Assembly: GCF_010389155.1 (NCBI RefSeq)
Contig: NC_057766.1
Span: forward strand, 38,573,516 to 38,637,515
Source of the DNA: Erigeron canadensis
Lineage: Eukaryota; Streptophyta; Magnoliopsida; Asterales; Asteraceae
Direction of reading: 5' to 3'
Length of the DNA stretch: 64,000 bases
The position numbers and the translations under genes are program-made. Positions 45,827 through 58,500 of the stretch are shown here, piece after piece. How positions within the stretch are numbered: position 1 is the first letter of the stretch; the number at the start of each line of letters is the position of its first letter. The notes beneath the pieces are model-generated. The model worked only from the letters and a program-made list of their open reading frames with translations, ran no database searches and was not told where the DNA came from.

Positions 45827-47950
45827 TGTAACATTCGTGATTTTTGCCTTAGTTGACTTGTAATGAAATGAAATTGAAAGATGAATGAATTTGTTAGCTT
45901 ATATGGATTATCGAGCGTTTTGTCGTATAGTAACGTAACGTGAAGTCTAATTGTGTTATCAGTGTCGTTTTAGCGTTTAAATGGTTATCGTATAGCTATT
46001 TGTCGAATTTAGCGGAGCGGGAGCCCAAAAATGGACTCCCTAAGTCGGCCCCCTCACACCCTCTCTCACACATCCTTTAATTCATTTTACTTCACAAAAA
46101 AAAAAAATTCCTATCTCTCCCTCCCCTCATTCATTATCTTCTCCTTCCTCCCATCTACCTCAAATTCTCACCATAAATTCATAATAAATACTTGTTTCAT
46201 TGTTAGATTAACCAAGTAACATAAATCCTCATAATAATAATAATCATTTTTCAAGAATCTAGGGTTTTGAAGTGTTCATCCTTTCCAAGTTTCCCAAGAA
46301 TTCGAAATTTAAGTTCCGGGTTGTTTTGGTAAGTGAAATCTAGCTAAATCTCTCCATTTTATGTTATCGAACTTGTTTCTTAGTCGAATCTTATGAGTTC
46401 TTGGTTGATTTCGGGTCAAAAACGGATTTTTAGTCAATTAGGGTTTGAAATGGGTCAATAATGATTTTGGAGAAGAAATGAGGTTATGAATCAAAACTAA
46501 GAAATGGGTTGTGTTCATTTGAGTTTGTTTATGTCCAAATGTGTTGATTTAAGCTTGAAATCGGGTCCTAGATCTTCCTTGGTCGTCTATGGTGTCAAAA
46601 TGAGTGTTTTGGGGGTGTTTGGCTCGTGCAGGTGCAGAACTGGGTGTGTTGCGGCGCAACTAGACAAGTTGCGGCGTAACTTGAATTTCTGTTTTTCACG
46701 TTGCGGCGCAATAGGAGGCTTTAATCACTTAACTTTTTCCTAGCTTTGGTTCCAGCATCCTGGGATCGTCCCGAACTTTCCGGAATGTCCTCTTGTGACC
46801 TTATTGGTGCACTACACAAGACAAACCATTCGTTCAAAGTCGTGAGTCACTTTTGGAACCAAACTTGAGATCTTTAGTCAAACTATATTCATAAATACAT
46901 ATATCTTTTGATCCGTAAGTCCGTTTTATACGTATGACCTATCGTTGGAATCGTGAGAAAGACTACTTTATCATGGTATCATCCTTTCAAAGTGAATCCA
47001 TTTCCATTTTTAAAAATGTCTTGTGAAAGTGTCTCGTAAAGGCCTAGGGTGACGTATATTGTAACGTAAGCTATAATGTGATGATGAAATGTTGTTATAA
47101 TAGGTTTGTGACCGTTGTGCTCCCCGCTTACCCGCTTAGTCACCTTCTACCAACATTCAAGGCCAAGGTGAGTTTCGTAGCTCCGTTTCTCTTATATTTG
47201 GGGTGGAAAGTGTACTTGTTTCTTGTAGACGTTTTAGCGAATTATTTGAAATGATTTGATATTAAACGATGATTTGTGAACGTAAATGCTTTGTTTCCCG
47301 TAAACGTAATCATGAATGTTTGTTATGATCATGCCGTTGAAATATACGTAAGACATGCCGTTGATCATGCATTTGAAATATATGTAAGTCATGCCGAAAT
47401 GAACACGCCTTTGAAATATATGTAAGTCGTGCCGGTATGTGTTGATTTGTGTTATGTGTTGAATTGTATTAACGTGAAACCTTTTAGGGTTTCCCTTGGA
47501 ACGTGAATTGGTATTCTAATCTTCGTGTATCGTTAACGGTTGTTATCCCGACATTATGATTTTAACGTTTAAACCTACGAACTCACCAACTTTATGTTGA
47601 CACGTTTTAGTACACTTTTCAGGTGAACAGGTTAATGGAAGACATATTGGATGATGATTGATTGTTTGTATGCTAGGATTGGAATTGGACTTTATCAAGG
47701 ATCCACGAATCCATTGTTCCCGCTTATGGGTTATGCTTAGGATCATATGCCATCTTTTGTATTCTCTTTTGTAAACGTTTGATGGTCGTGCTCTTTATGC
47801 ATTGTTTTGCATGATCTTGGATTTGTAGTTGATTGAATTATATGGATTCCCAATCCTTTTAATGCATTTTAGATTGTCTCTACTTAATTTCCATGTCGTG
47901 CTGTGCTTTTCTTGTGATATCCCATTATTCCGCCTTGTTGGGGTGTTACA
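45827..47950. mobile_element. Putative solo LTR, 2.1 kb
   Basis: The unit begins TGTAACATTCGTGATTTTTG and ends GTTGGGGTGTTACA, giving TG...CA ends with short inverted TGT(A/T)ACA termini. The flanking pentamers are GAAAA and CAAAA, a possible imperfect 5-bp duplication. It is pyrimidine-rich near 46050-46160, as in long plant Gypsy LTRs. No gag, protease, polymerase or second LTR is present, so recombination to a solo LTR is the simplest reading. Inside, GTTGCGGCG(C/T)AAC occurs two or three times near 46646-46715, and a roughly 40-bp GAAATATA(C/T)GTAAG repeat near 47335-47425. Confidence 0.55.
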
Positions 47951-48189
47951 CAAAATCAATCAATGTTACCGGACAAAATCAGAGGAGGAAACAAAAGTGT
48001 TACCGGACAAGATTGTGGCGGTCTCAGCGGCAGATGCAGCGACGGCTGGCTGATGCGCGAGCTCTCTTTTTTTTACACTTTTTTATAAAAGGGAATGAAA
48101 AGGAGTAGAGAGGGAAAAATATATACTGTAAAATGCATTCAAGACTTTCAAAAGGAAATGAGATGGGTGAAATGTTTTAAATACACATG

Positions 48190-48550
48190 CTAATTATCGG
48201 TATTACTAGTATTTGAGAGTATTTTGGTATTTTAATCTCAGTATTTTTTTTGGTATTTTTACTATTTTATATCGGCCGGTATTTCCGGTATTTATTGTAT
48301 TTTTATTTTTTTTTTAAATATATTTTTTATGATATTTTAATGTTAGTTTTTGTTATTTGTGAAATTTAAACCTTATATTTTGCTATGGAATACCTATTTG
48401 ATATTATTTTTGAGTGAATTATAATTGTTTTTTAACTATTATCATTAAATTGTAACAAATTTTGTAGAATAATAATAAAATAAACTAAAATAGTCGTACT
48501 TGCCGGTATTTTCGGTAATTCCGATAATACCGGTAATACCGGAAATTTTT
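48190..48550. repeat. Dispersed GGTATT/CCGGTATT motif cluster
   Basis: About a dozen copies of GGTATT or its complement occur here, with palindromic runs such as CGGCCGGTATTTCCGGTATT and TACCGGTAATACCGGAA at the two ends. The unit is degenerate and irregularly spaced. It may be a foldback element; limits are approximate. Confidence 0.4.
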
Positions 48551-48713
48551 TCCACACTGATATGATTAAAAAACCGATTTTTAATATATTTGGTTGAGAG
48601 GGAAAGATGTTGCTTTATATTTGTTCAATTTCTTATTTTTCTTTTTTCTTAATTTATAGATGACTAAAAAGATTAGATAAGATAACTATTAAATTATTTT
48701 TTGAAAGGTGTGG

Positions 48714-48995
48714 ATCATTTGATCGCAACAAGGGATCTAGCTTACGTTGTCTTAACCCTAGAAAGCCGTTGAGACACTCTCCGACTTCTCTCTAGATCTG
48801 AGATCGAGAGTCTTGCTTCTCTTTCGGCTTTGTTTCGACTAGCCGTCGAGACTATTTTTTAAAGGGTAATACCCTAGGCTGGAGGTCCTTAGGAAACAGT
48901 CTCTCTACCATTGGGTAAGGGTAAGGCTGTTTACGTCACACCTCCCTCAAACCCCGACACGCTCCGGGATTGAGTACCGTTGTTGTTATTGTTGT
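48714..48995 (+). mobile_element. SINE of the Au-like type, plus orientation
   Basis: The 3' half contains GAAACAGTCTCTCTACCATT, GGGTAAGGGTAAGGCTGTTT, CTCCCTCAAACCCCGACACG and ends GGGATTGAGTACCGTTGTTG followed by TTATTGTTG. That order, including the TTG-rich tail, is the Au-SINE 3' module. The 5' part (GATCATTTGATCGCAACAAG) is shared with about 4994-5040. Confidence 0.65.
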
Positions 48996-50640
48996 ATCAC
49001 TATTTAATAATTTTATAATAATTTTTAAATATATCATTTCTCATCAAATTATATGAATAATGATATTTCTATCCATTGTTATTATATAATCTTATTGACC
49101 GTAATCATGATGCCTGATTTTAAGGGCTTTTGGGAGTTTAAAAGCTCTGAGTTTTTAAATATAAGTCCCTTTCAAAATTATAGCCTGTTTGGATATTCGT
49201 TTGAAATCAAAGCCACAACCCCACAAAACTCTTAAAAGTCTCGAACACTATATTGTTTAGTTAACTTAAGAGAGGAAATGAGAAGAGAGGGAAAGAAAGT
49301 TTTCCTTCCTAATAACCTCAAAAATGAGAGAAAAACTTTTGAAACAAAAAACAACTACCTTCCCCCTCTTAATCATTTTCACTCCTTTCTTTTCCACACT
49401 TAAAAAAATCTTAAGAATGTATTTTATAATTTTCCCCTCTCTTCTCCTTTCCTTTCCACCTCTAAATAAACTAAACAATACAGTGGAAAGTCTTTAAAAT
49501 AAAAGCTGGTGTGAGAATGGTTGAAATAAAAGCCCCAACTCCTAGCTCAATTTTCAAGCTCCAACTCCAAGCCCCTAAACATAGTCCAACTCGAAACTTT
49601 TGTGTCAAACATACCCATAGTATTTATACACAACACCAATTACAACAATTTCTTAAATACACCATCAGTTCAGATTTTAGAAATGTGTTCAAAACACGGA
49701 CTTACGACATTATTAATATTTTATGTTAATTTACTATCGTTTAAATTTATTCTACTTTTTGAGTAATAAAATGGGAAAAATGATCCGTACTGCAGACTTT
49801 ACCTATGTTTAGGTACTGTCACTTTAAAAAATATTACAAATTAAACCTTTGAATTTGATAAACATACATAGCCCCCTGAATTTTACATAACCTCCCCTGA
49901 ATTTTATATACCCCCTGCTTTACCTAAAATAGGTACTCCATAATTTACCTAACTTTTTCCCAATAAAAAATTGATCTATATATCAAAACTTTGAGTTTTA
50001 TATTAAAACTAGCTTAAGCACATGGGTGATACCCGGGTGATACTATGATAATTCATGATATTTAAAGTAATGGCGATGTAAATGTTAAATATGAAAACAT
50101 GACAAAATAATTGACTGTGGAATAAATAAAAATATGATAGAAAAAAAAAACAAATAGAAAAGTCTAAATGTTTAAAACAGAAGCTACACTAACAATGTAA
50201 TCAAATTCAACTAAAGACATCTTTGAGAATTGAGAGTTAAAGCATACAATGTTTTATACATTTACCAAGGATTAAATCTGTAACTCAAAAGAAAAATAAG
50301 CCTTTGTTTGTATGTAAAGATAAAAGAACACTTGAAGTTATTTTGTCTATGAGACTTATAAAACTTGTTGTGTAAGGAAAACAAATATGAGTAAAATGAA
50401 ACGATAAAAATTTTATTATAAGATAAATCATATGTGCCAGAAAGTTCAAAATTTTGAACGGCGGAAATTGGTGGCGGCGGCGCCGGTGAGCAGTGAAAGT
50501 TATTGATGTAATGTAGTTATGATGTATGATACATCATGCATTATAATGTATACATTGTTGAAACTTAAAATCAATATTTAAGTTTTAAGTTCAATGTTGT
50601 TGAAAATCAAAAGTAAATATGCTTTATGATAAAAAAAAAA

Positions 50641-51075
50641 GAGAGAGAGTATCTGCTCGTTGCGGCGGTGAGAGAATGGGGGTGATATGTCATAGAGTGT
50701 GATAGGTAATAGTAAGTGATAAATCATAGAGTGTGATTGGCAAATGTCTTAGTTGTACGGGCTCCGCCCTCTAATTTAAAATTTCGTTGAAAGTATATCG
50801 AATGACATTTCTAATGAAAAAGCACGAGATTTTAAGAACACCCATATAATTTTTATAATTTATCAATGTACAGTTTTTGAAATAAAAGATTTTGAATTAA
50901 TTAGAGGAATAAAATGATTTATGTAAGAGAGAGAACCAATTAAGTGGTTGAGATTTGTTAAGAGAGATGAAAATGAAAGTTGAAAGTTGTGGGACATTGA
51001 TGTATATACAATCAATGCATAGTTTTGGTAAATTAATCAACTTAGATGATACTAATATCACTTCCCTTTTTTAAT
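50641..51075 (-). mobile_element. Helitron-like non-autonomous element, copy B
   Basis: Its reverse complement carries GCCGCAACGAGCAGATAC at the end and a body (TTGATAAATTATAAAAATT, GGGTGTTCTTAAAATCTCGT, ATGTCATTCGATATACTTTC) matching copy A at 6.9-7.3 kb. Same family, opposite orientation. The right limit is approximate. Confidence 0.45.
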
Positions 51076-51325
51076 ACGTTGGTTCATTGAGTTCACATAG
51101 AATTGATCTCATTTTTTCCAGAAAATTATTTATATTTATATTTATATAAATCCACCAGCCACCACTTCTCAGAGGAAACCTAGATTCGAGTTTTGTCAAA
51201 AGAAAGTTTAAGATAATCAGGGGATTATTAAGTGGTTGATATTCACTTGGACACTAGCTTGGCTGGGGGATTAGTGGGTACCAAATGGTAATGAGATCAG
51301 GGGGTTCACATCTAATTACCTTTTT

Positions 51326-51356
<31 letters not shown>

Positions 51357-51434
51357 GACATGGGAAAAGTGAATGTGAGGTTAGGTGTGAGACAACCCCA
51401 CCTTTACTTCCACTGATATATCAATATTGATAGA

Positions 51435-52315
51435 CAATAGGGGGTGTTTGATACGAGTGAATCAAAGAGAATGAAATTGAAATGGAGAATGGAAACATAG
51501 GTAAGGGGAATTACATTGAAAGAATGATAAATATTCATTTATTTGATATAACTAGAGAATTAAACTTGAGAAATATGAGAAAGAATGAATCTCTTGTTTG
51601 ATTAAGCAAAGAACTGGAATTATCGGAGGATGAATTCACCTAACCTAAAAGTTATACAAAATAGTAGTAATTAAAAAAATAAAACAAAACAATTATAATA
51701 TGAAATAAATTAACAAAAAAAATAAAATTTTACAACACAAATCATATATAAAAGCCCTGTATAGTTGTTAATCACACAACATATAATCGAGACAAAATAA
51801 AATAAAAAACATAAGATATGAACATGATTTGTGATTAAAAACATGACCAAAAATTAAAACGTTGGTTCGATTTGAAAACTCTTGTGATTTGTGAGTAAGC
51901 ATGAAAAGTAAAGATAAAGTGAAAACTAACATTGGTATGAAATGTGGATGATGAACAGATTCTTTGAACATCAATGGCAATAAATGACAATGAAGTAGAT
52001 TTGAAAGTAGATGGTCGGAGTTTATCTAAATGTAGATATGAGATTTCCATTTTGATTTGGGAAAAAATGTGCAACTCACGTGGCAGAATAATTTTATACT
52101 CTATTTTTTTTTATTATGGCAGCTTCATTCACATGGGAATAAGAAGTTGAAAACGTTGCTATATAATTTTGCATTCTCCACCATTCTTTAGGTTTTATAG
52201 AGGAATTAAAATTAGAGAATGAAAATAGATATTTGATCCTTTGTTTCCATTCTTTGTATTCCTCTTGTCTTTTTATTTTTTATCTTTTCTTTCCATCCTA
52301 CCAAATATTATGATA
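51435..52315. mobile_element. Possible hAT-like MITE-derived segment
   Basis: The left end reads GGGGGTGTTTGATACGAGTG and the right end, reversed, reads AATATTTGGTAGGATGGAAA. Both arms are rich in GAATGGAAA-type words, as in hAT-type non-autonomous elements. The inverted match is loose and no clean 8-bp duplication was found, so this is a weak call. Confidence 0.25.
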
Positions 52316-52554
52316 AAAAAAAATGTATTTGTCATGGGCTCATGGCTCATGCCTTTGTTTGTTAAGGACTTAAAAGGCCCAAAGCATTAAGGCCCAGTCC
52401 ATACAAGACCCTAAAATAAAAGCAGTTCTTCTAGCTGAACAAAACGTTTGCAGTTTCCTGGAGCTCTTGAAAGAACAACCTCCCCCGCCAATTTAAACCT
52501 TATTTATCGCCGTCGTTGGCGTCGCCGTTAAATCTTTAACCAACAGAAAGCAGA

Positions 52555-55500
52555 ATGAGGAAGAAAGTTGACGAACGTATTCGAACCCTAATTGAAAACG
52601 GTGTCAAAACCAGACACCGCTCCATTTTCGTTATCATTGGTGACAAGTCACGTGACCAGGCCAGTCCCCTCACATAACTTGTATATATATATATGTATAG
52701 GTTTTTATATTTAATTAATATTCATATGTCATTGTGAACAGATAGTGAACCTACACTACATGCTTAGTCAATCAATTGTAAAGTCCAGACCTAATGTTTT
52801 GTGGTGCTACAAGGACAAGCTTGAGCTTAGCAGGTTAGAATTATTCCTTAACCTTTAAAAAAACTTAATTATTTTGATTTTGTATTTAGTTACTAGTTTA
52901 ATTAAGTAGTATTAATTAATGCTTAATTAGAGTTTGATATGTTTAGTGTGTATAGTAAAATATAGTTGAAATTATTGGCTAATTATATGTTAATAATTGG
53001 CTATGTGTTTTAGTCACAAACATAAGCGGGCCAAGCAGGTGAAGAAGTTTATGCAAAGAGGCGTTTTAGACCCTGAGAAGGCTGATCCTCTCTCGCTTTT
53101 CCTTGAAACTGCGGGAATTACGTATTGTCAGTATAAGGATTCCGAGAGGATTCTCGGAAATACATTTGGAATGTGCATATTACAGGTAACGATCAGAAAT
53201 TGCGTTGTATTTTAAGTTGAGTTTGGTGGAAATGTGCCAAGTGATTTTTATGTTCTTTTTTTCTTTAGGATTTCGAGGCTTTGACGCCGAATCTTTTAGC
53301 AAGAACTATAGAAACAGTTGAAGGTGGTGGCATGATTATTCTGCTGCTTCAGTCCTTGTCTTCACTCACTAGTCTATACACAATGGTCATGGTATGAGTC
53401 ACAGTTGCCTTTTACCAGTTGCTTGAAACATGTACTTGAACTATTTGCAAGAAATGACATATGGCATGTGTCGAAGTAGAGTAGCATTGATGAACTGGGA
53501 TATGTATCAATTGCATTCTTCTTTATCGAGTTTCATAGTTGTATAAATACATATGATTGATATCGAATCTCACTAAACATCTTAGTTAACTAGATGGGTG
53601 GTACCTGCAGGATGTTCATGAGAGATTCCGTACGGAATCTCATTCTTTAGCCACTGGACGATTCAATGAACGTTTCTTACTTTCTCTTGCATCATGTGGA
53701 TCATGTATAGTTATGGATGATGAGTTGAATATATTACCAATCTCATCTCATATGAAGGCAGTCACACCAGTTCCAGTGGAAGAGGTAAACTTGTGATCTT
53801 GTGAACATTATAGTTTGTTCTAATAGAAGACATAGGGGGATTTTTGGGAATATGAAAGAGAACTAAATCTCTTTGCTGTTTAATATTGATTTCTGTTGGT
53901 TCTCTTGAAGATGTAGCTATAATATCTGAATTCATGTTGGCAATGACAGGACTTGGAGGGGCTTTCAAAAGCAGAGCGTGATTTAAAAGATCTAAAAGAA
54001 CAGTTAAAAGATGACTTTCCTGTTGGTCCACTGATAAAAAAGTGTTGCACATTGGACCAGGTACTTTTGTTTCTTATACTCTACTTTAGATTAAGATACA
54101 CTTCTACTCGCTACTGTAATTAATCTTAATTTTCTTTTAATTTTAGGTTAGGATTGGTTTTTTATCTTTCTAAATGTAATAACGTCTTCTTTGTTTTATA
54201 TTTGTTATCTTTGATGAAAAATGGATGTTAATATGTTATATGTTTTATCTTGTAAACTGTTGCTATCTATAATATGTACAATATGATAGAAAGGCCATTA
54301 TACTTTTTTTCAAGTTAATCGTTGTTAATGGTATCCTTTGATACATACATTTCACCACTTTTGTAACAGTGGATTTACAATATTTATCCAGGGAAAAGCT
54401 GTTATGTCCTTTCTGGATGCGATATTAGATAAAGCACTGCGTAGCACAGTGGCCTTGCTTGCTGGTCGTGGGCGTGGGAAATCAGCTGCACTTGGTCTTG
54501 CAATTGCTGGAGCCGTTGCTGCAGGGTAGCAACTCTATTTATTTTGTGACATGTGCTATATTGATTTCTTTTGAATTGTTTTATTCATTAACATATAAAT
54601 ATGCAGGTATTCAAATATTTTTGTGACTGCTCCTAGCCCCGAAAATCTAAAAACCTTGTTTGAGTTTGTATCAAAGGGATTTGATATGCTTGAGTACAAG
54701 GTGAAAGTTACTTCAATTTTTTGGCGTACAGTTAGTTAAAAATTCGTTGTATTGGAGTCACTAGTAGCTCTTCTTAGTACGGTTGGTTCAGATTAATTAT
54801 AATGTCAATCTTTTCTGTATTTTGTTTGAATTGATGTATTGAAGTCTTATAAGTGCTTTGGCTATGATCCTTGCTTAAAGATTTTAAATTAGGATATGAT
54901 TTATATGCCATTGGATAAACTTTACTTGCACTTTTTCAGGAACACTTGGATTATGATATTGTGAAAAGCTCAAGTCCGGAGTTAAAAAAAGTTACTATCA
55001 GAATAAATATTTACAAACAGCATAGGCAAACAATTCAGGTCCGTATGTATACACAATCCATCCTCTAGTATATTGATCCTTTTTCTTAACTATCTCAAGT
55101 TTTTTTAGACTAGAAATCTTTGCTACTGTAATGCAGTTTTTAAGTCTTTTGGTTTAAGGAACACTGCTTATTTTTTATTTGGTCTTTTATGTTAGCATTT
55201 CTTTGTGTGTGTGTATATATATATAGATATATGTTTTGTATTCTCATTCAAATGTACAAAGAGTTGTTTGTTTATTAGGATTTTTGTTGCTATACTCACA
55301 AGTAGCCTCCATGCTTTAAGAGCAAGCTCACATGTATTAGAGTTAGAGTAGACTAAAAGGTTAGTGTCGTGTTCGTATTTAAAGAACATGACACTAAAAA
55401 AAGTTGTGTCTTGACGGGTTAAATTGTTAACCCGTTAAGATTTTTATTAATGGAAAGAAATTATGTTGGTTATGCATTATGATCTGATTTTTATTAAAGC

Positions 55501-58500
55501 ATGTTATATATTAGTTAAGATTTATATGAACATTTGTTTTATTAAGGATTATTATTATTATTATTATTATTGTTGTTGTTGTTGTTGTTGTTGTTGTTAT
55601 TATTATTATTATTATGTACAAGGATAATTATGGTATTTTGTTCCCAATTTCAATAGGAATTGAAATTTTTTAATGTATATTATGAATGTTTTTTTTAATC
55701 AGGATTTGTCATGTACCTGTCTGTTATCGTGTCGTCTTTGTGTTTGGAAAAAAAATGACACGATTTGTTATCGTCTCGTGATCGTGTCCAACCAAACATG
55801 TGTCGTGTCTTATCATGTCATGTAGGATCTGTTATGCCAACTAAAAAAAGGAGGCACATGTTAGATGTTAGAACTTGTTCTTGGTACTAAATATAATGTT
55901 AGATTGCATTTTATTCTTTGTTTTTTAATTTTTATGGGAAATGAGCTGTTTGTTGCAATTTTGTTTCCATGCATTAAGTGCGAGGTCACACATACCAGAC
56001 TATTACCAATTCTAGTTTTGTAAAAGGAGGCTCATGCTAGGTGAGTAGGTGATAGAATTGTTCTTCGTACTAATTATAAGACAACAATTCTGAGCAATCA
56101 TATAAAAATCTTGTTTATGTGCTACCATATTGTTATGGCGATTTCGTGCTTATTATGGATTTTTATACTGAACTTTGCTTTGATTAATCTCAAGTTAATA
56201 TTTATATGCATTATTGCAGTATATACAACCTCATGAACATGGAAAACTGTCACAAGTTGAACTTTTGGTAGTTGATGAAGCTGCAGCTATACCACTACCT
56301 ATTGTGAAGTCTTTACTTGGGCCTTATTTGGTTTTCCTTTCTTCTACTGTTAATGGGTATGCAGTATACATATATATATACACACATAAGGGACAATCAA
56401 ATAAGAACAATCTTGAAATAAGAACATGGTGAGAACACTTAAAAACTACATTTTGATGCGTTAAAAGTCCATAAAAGTAAAATAGTGCATAACTAATTAT
56501 CATTATTTAAGTGTTTAACAACACATTGATCCGTCAAAATCGAAAAAAGCACGTTTTTTGTTGGATGCATTATTTTGATGAATATGCATCCAAGATGGAT
56601 GCACAAAACAAAAAACGTGATTTTTTCGATTTTGACGAATCAATGTATTGTTAAACACTTAATTAATGATAATTAGTTATGCACTATGTTAGTTTTATGG
56701 ACTTTTAATGCATCAAAATGATGCTTTTAAGTGTTCTCACCGTTCTTATTTTAAGAGTGTTCTTACCGGAGTGTTACCCACACACACTCACACACATATA
56801 TATATATATTTATTCATAATCTTGCGAAGTACAACTGATATCTTTCTTGCATTAACTTCCGCTACTGTATATCTTTCTTGAAGCTATGAAGGTACAGGGA
56901 GATCCTTATCTTTAAAACTGCTGCAGCAATTAGAAGAGCAGAGTCGAGCCTCTACCAAAGGCTCAGATGTGGTTCCTTCTGGTATGATATGCCTTTAGTT
57001 ACGATTAAAAATTTCAGCATATATTTTGTGGATGATTATGTTTTTATCTTAATTAGTCTCAATACTTCAAATGGTTAATTGCTTCAATGCAGGACGTCTT
57101 TTCAGAAAGATAGATTTGACTGAAGCTATAAGATATGCGTCTGGTGATCCTGTTGAATCATGGCTTAACAATTTGCTTTGTTTGGACATAGCAAATTCAA
57201 TTCCTAGCATCAACAGGTTGGAACAATTGCTAACATTGCTAAAACACTGTATGGGTTGACTTTATAAACTATCTCCTTGGGCTCATAAGTTCTTTATGCA
57301 AATAGGTTACCTCCTCCCAGTGAGTGTGATCTGTATTATGTTAACCGGGATACACTCTTCTCATATCATAAAGACAGCGAGTTATTTCTGCAGGTAGTTG
57401 TGGGTCAATTTGATTATCTATAATCTTCTATACTCTATGATACATTATAAAGATTTTACACTCTTGATTAAATACTTAATTACAAGATGGGAAATTACAA
57501 ACTTACCCTTAAACTTTAAATTTATTAATAGTTTAAATTCTTAATATCTATAATTAACTCATATAGTTACCAACTTATTTTGTTTAATTTATGTTTTATA
57601 ATTCAATCATGAAATTAACATAAATATATGTTCTATAAAAGTAAATGGAATTTATGATATTTAAAATACACATAATATATTATTAATTATTTGAATCTTA
57701 ACTTTCCTTCATGAAATCAACAAACTATCAAGTTGTGTTATCTTTCGCATTATTAAATTACATCCAACAACCACCATCAGAAAACTTTGGCCCCATCAAT
57801 TGAAAAAACTTACTCCAGCTGCATTGCTCGGGCACTATGCCAGTGTTTTTGATTCATTTATGTTGGTATTTACATATTCTCATACTCCTCAGAGAATGAT
57901 GGCTTTATACGTTGCTTCTCACTACAAAAATTCTCCAAATGATCTTCAATTACTGGCTGATGCTCCAGCTCATCACCTTTTTGTGTTACTTGGTAAGCTT
58001 TTTTTCTTTCTATTGCTATTTTTATTTTCTCTATTCCGATCCTATTTTTTTATACTGTATATTTTAGGAAAGGTTAACTACATATCTAGGGAATATAGGG
58101 AGTCTTTTGTTAGAGTATATTTTGATATCTGTTAGCGATATCCTACACATATTTCTAAGAACTTGTATGTGCAGGTCCGGTCAATGAGTCGAAGAATCAG
58201 CTACCGGATATTCTTTGTGTCATCCAGGTTTGCTCTATTTTTTTGTGTCAGTGTTTTTTCTAGCAAATGGTGGCAATTTTGACTCATTTGGGTGGATTTT
58301 TGAATATTTAATTGGCCATTACAGGTCAAAACGGGTAAACGCCAAGAAATAACTTATAAGTGAAGGGTTCTATACTAAAAATCTTTTAAAAGTCTTTTGT
58401 ATTGCATAACACCATCTGAATAACATTATTAAAAGAACTAACTTATATGAATAATGACTTTTTTAAATTCAGTTTTGGTACAATAGTTATATATCTAAAA

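Larger units (their letters stand above)
47951..52554. other. Intergenic repeat cluster, no gene seen
   Basis: Right of the solo LTR a GTTACCGGACAA phrase occurs twice within 60 bp, followed by a GC-richer patch to 48060 that could be an old 5' UTR. There follow a GGTATT-rich patch, a SINE, a possible hAT-like MITE near 49190-49620 and 51430-52310, a Helitron-like copy, and the promoter of the NAT10 gene from about 52350. Confidence 0.45.

Noticed and set aside
46504..46743. Plus-strand 79-codon frame in the solo LTR
   Set aside because: It lies within the LTR, covers the GTTGCGGCG repeats and has no similarity to gag or other retroelement proteins.
47829..48108. Two overlapping plus-strand frames at the end of the solo LTR
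   Set aside because: They cross the LTR boundary at 47950 and carry no domain. The GC-richer patch at 47960-48060 could be an old 5' UTR, but no gene could be attached.
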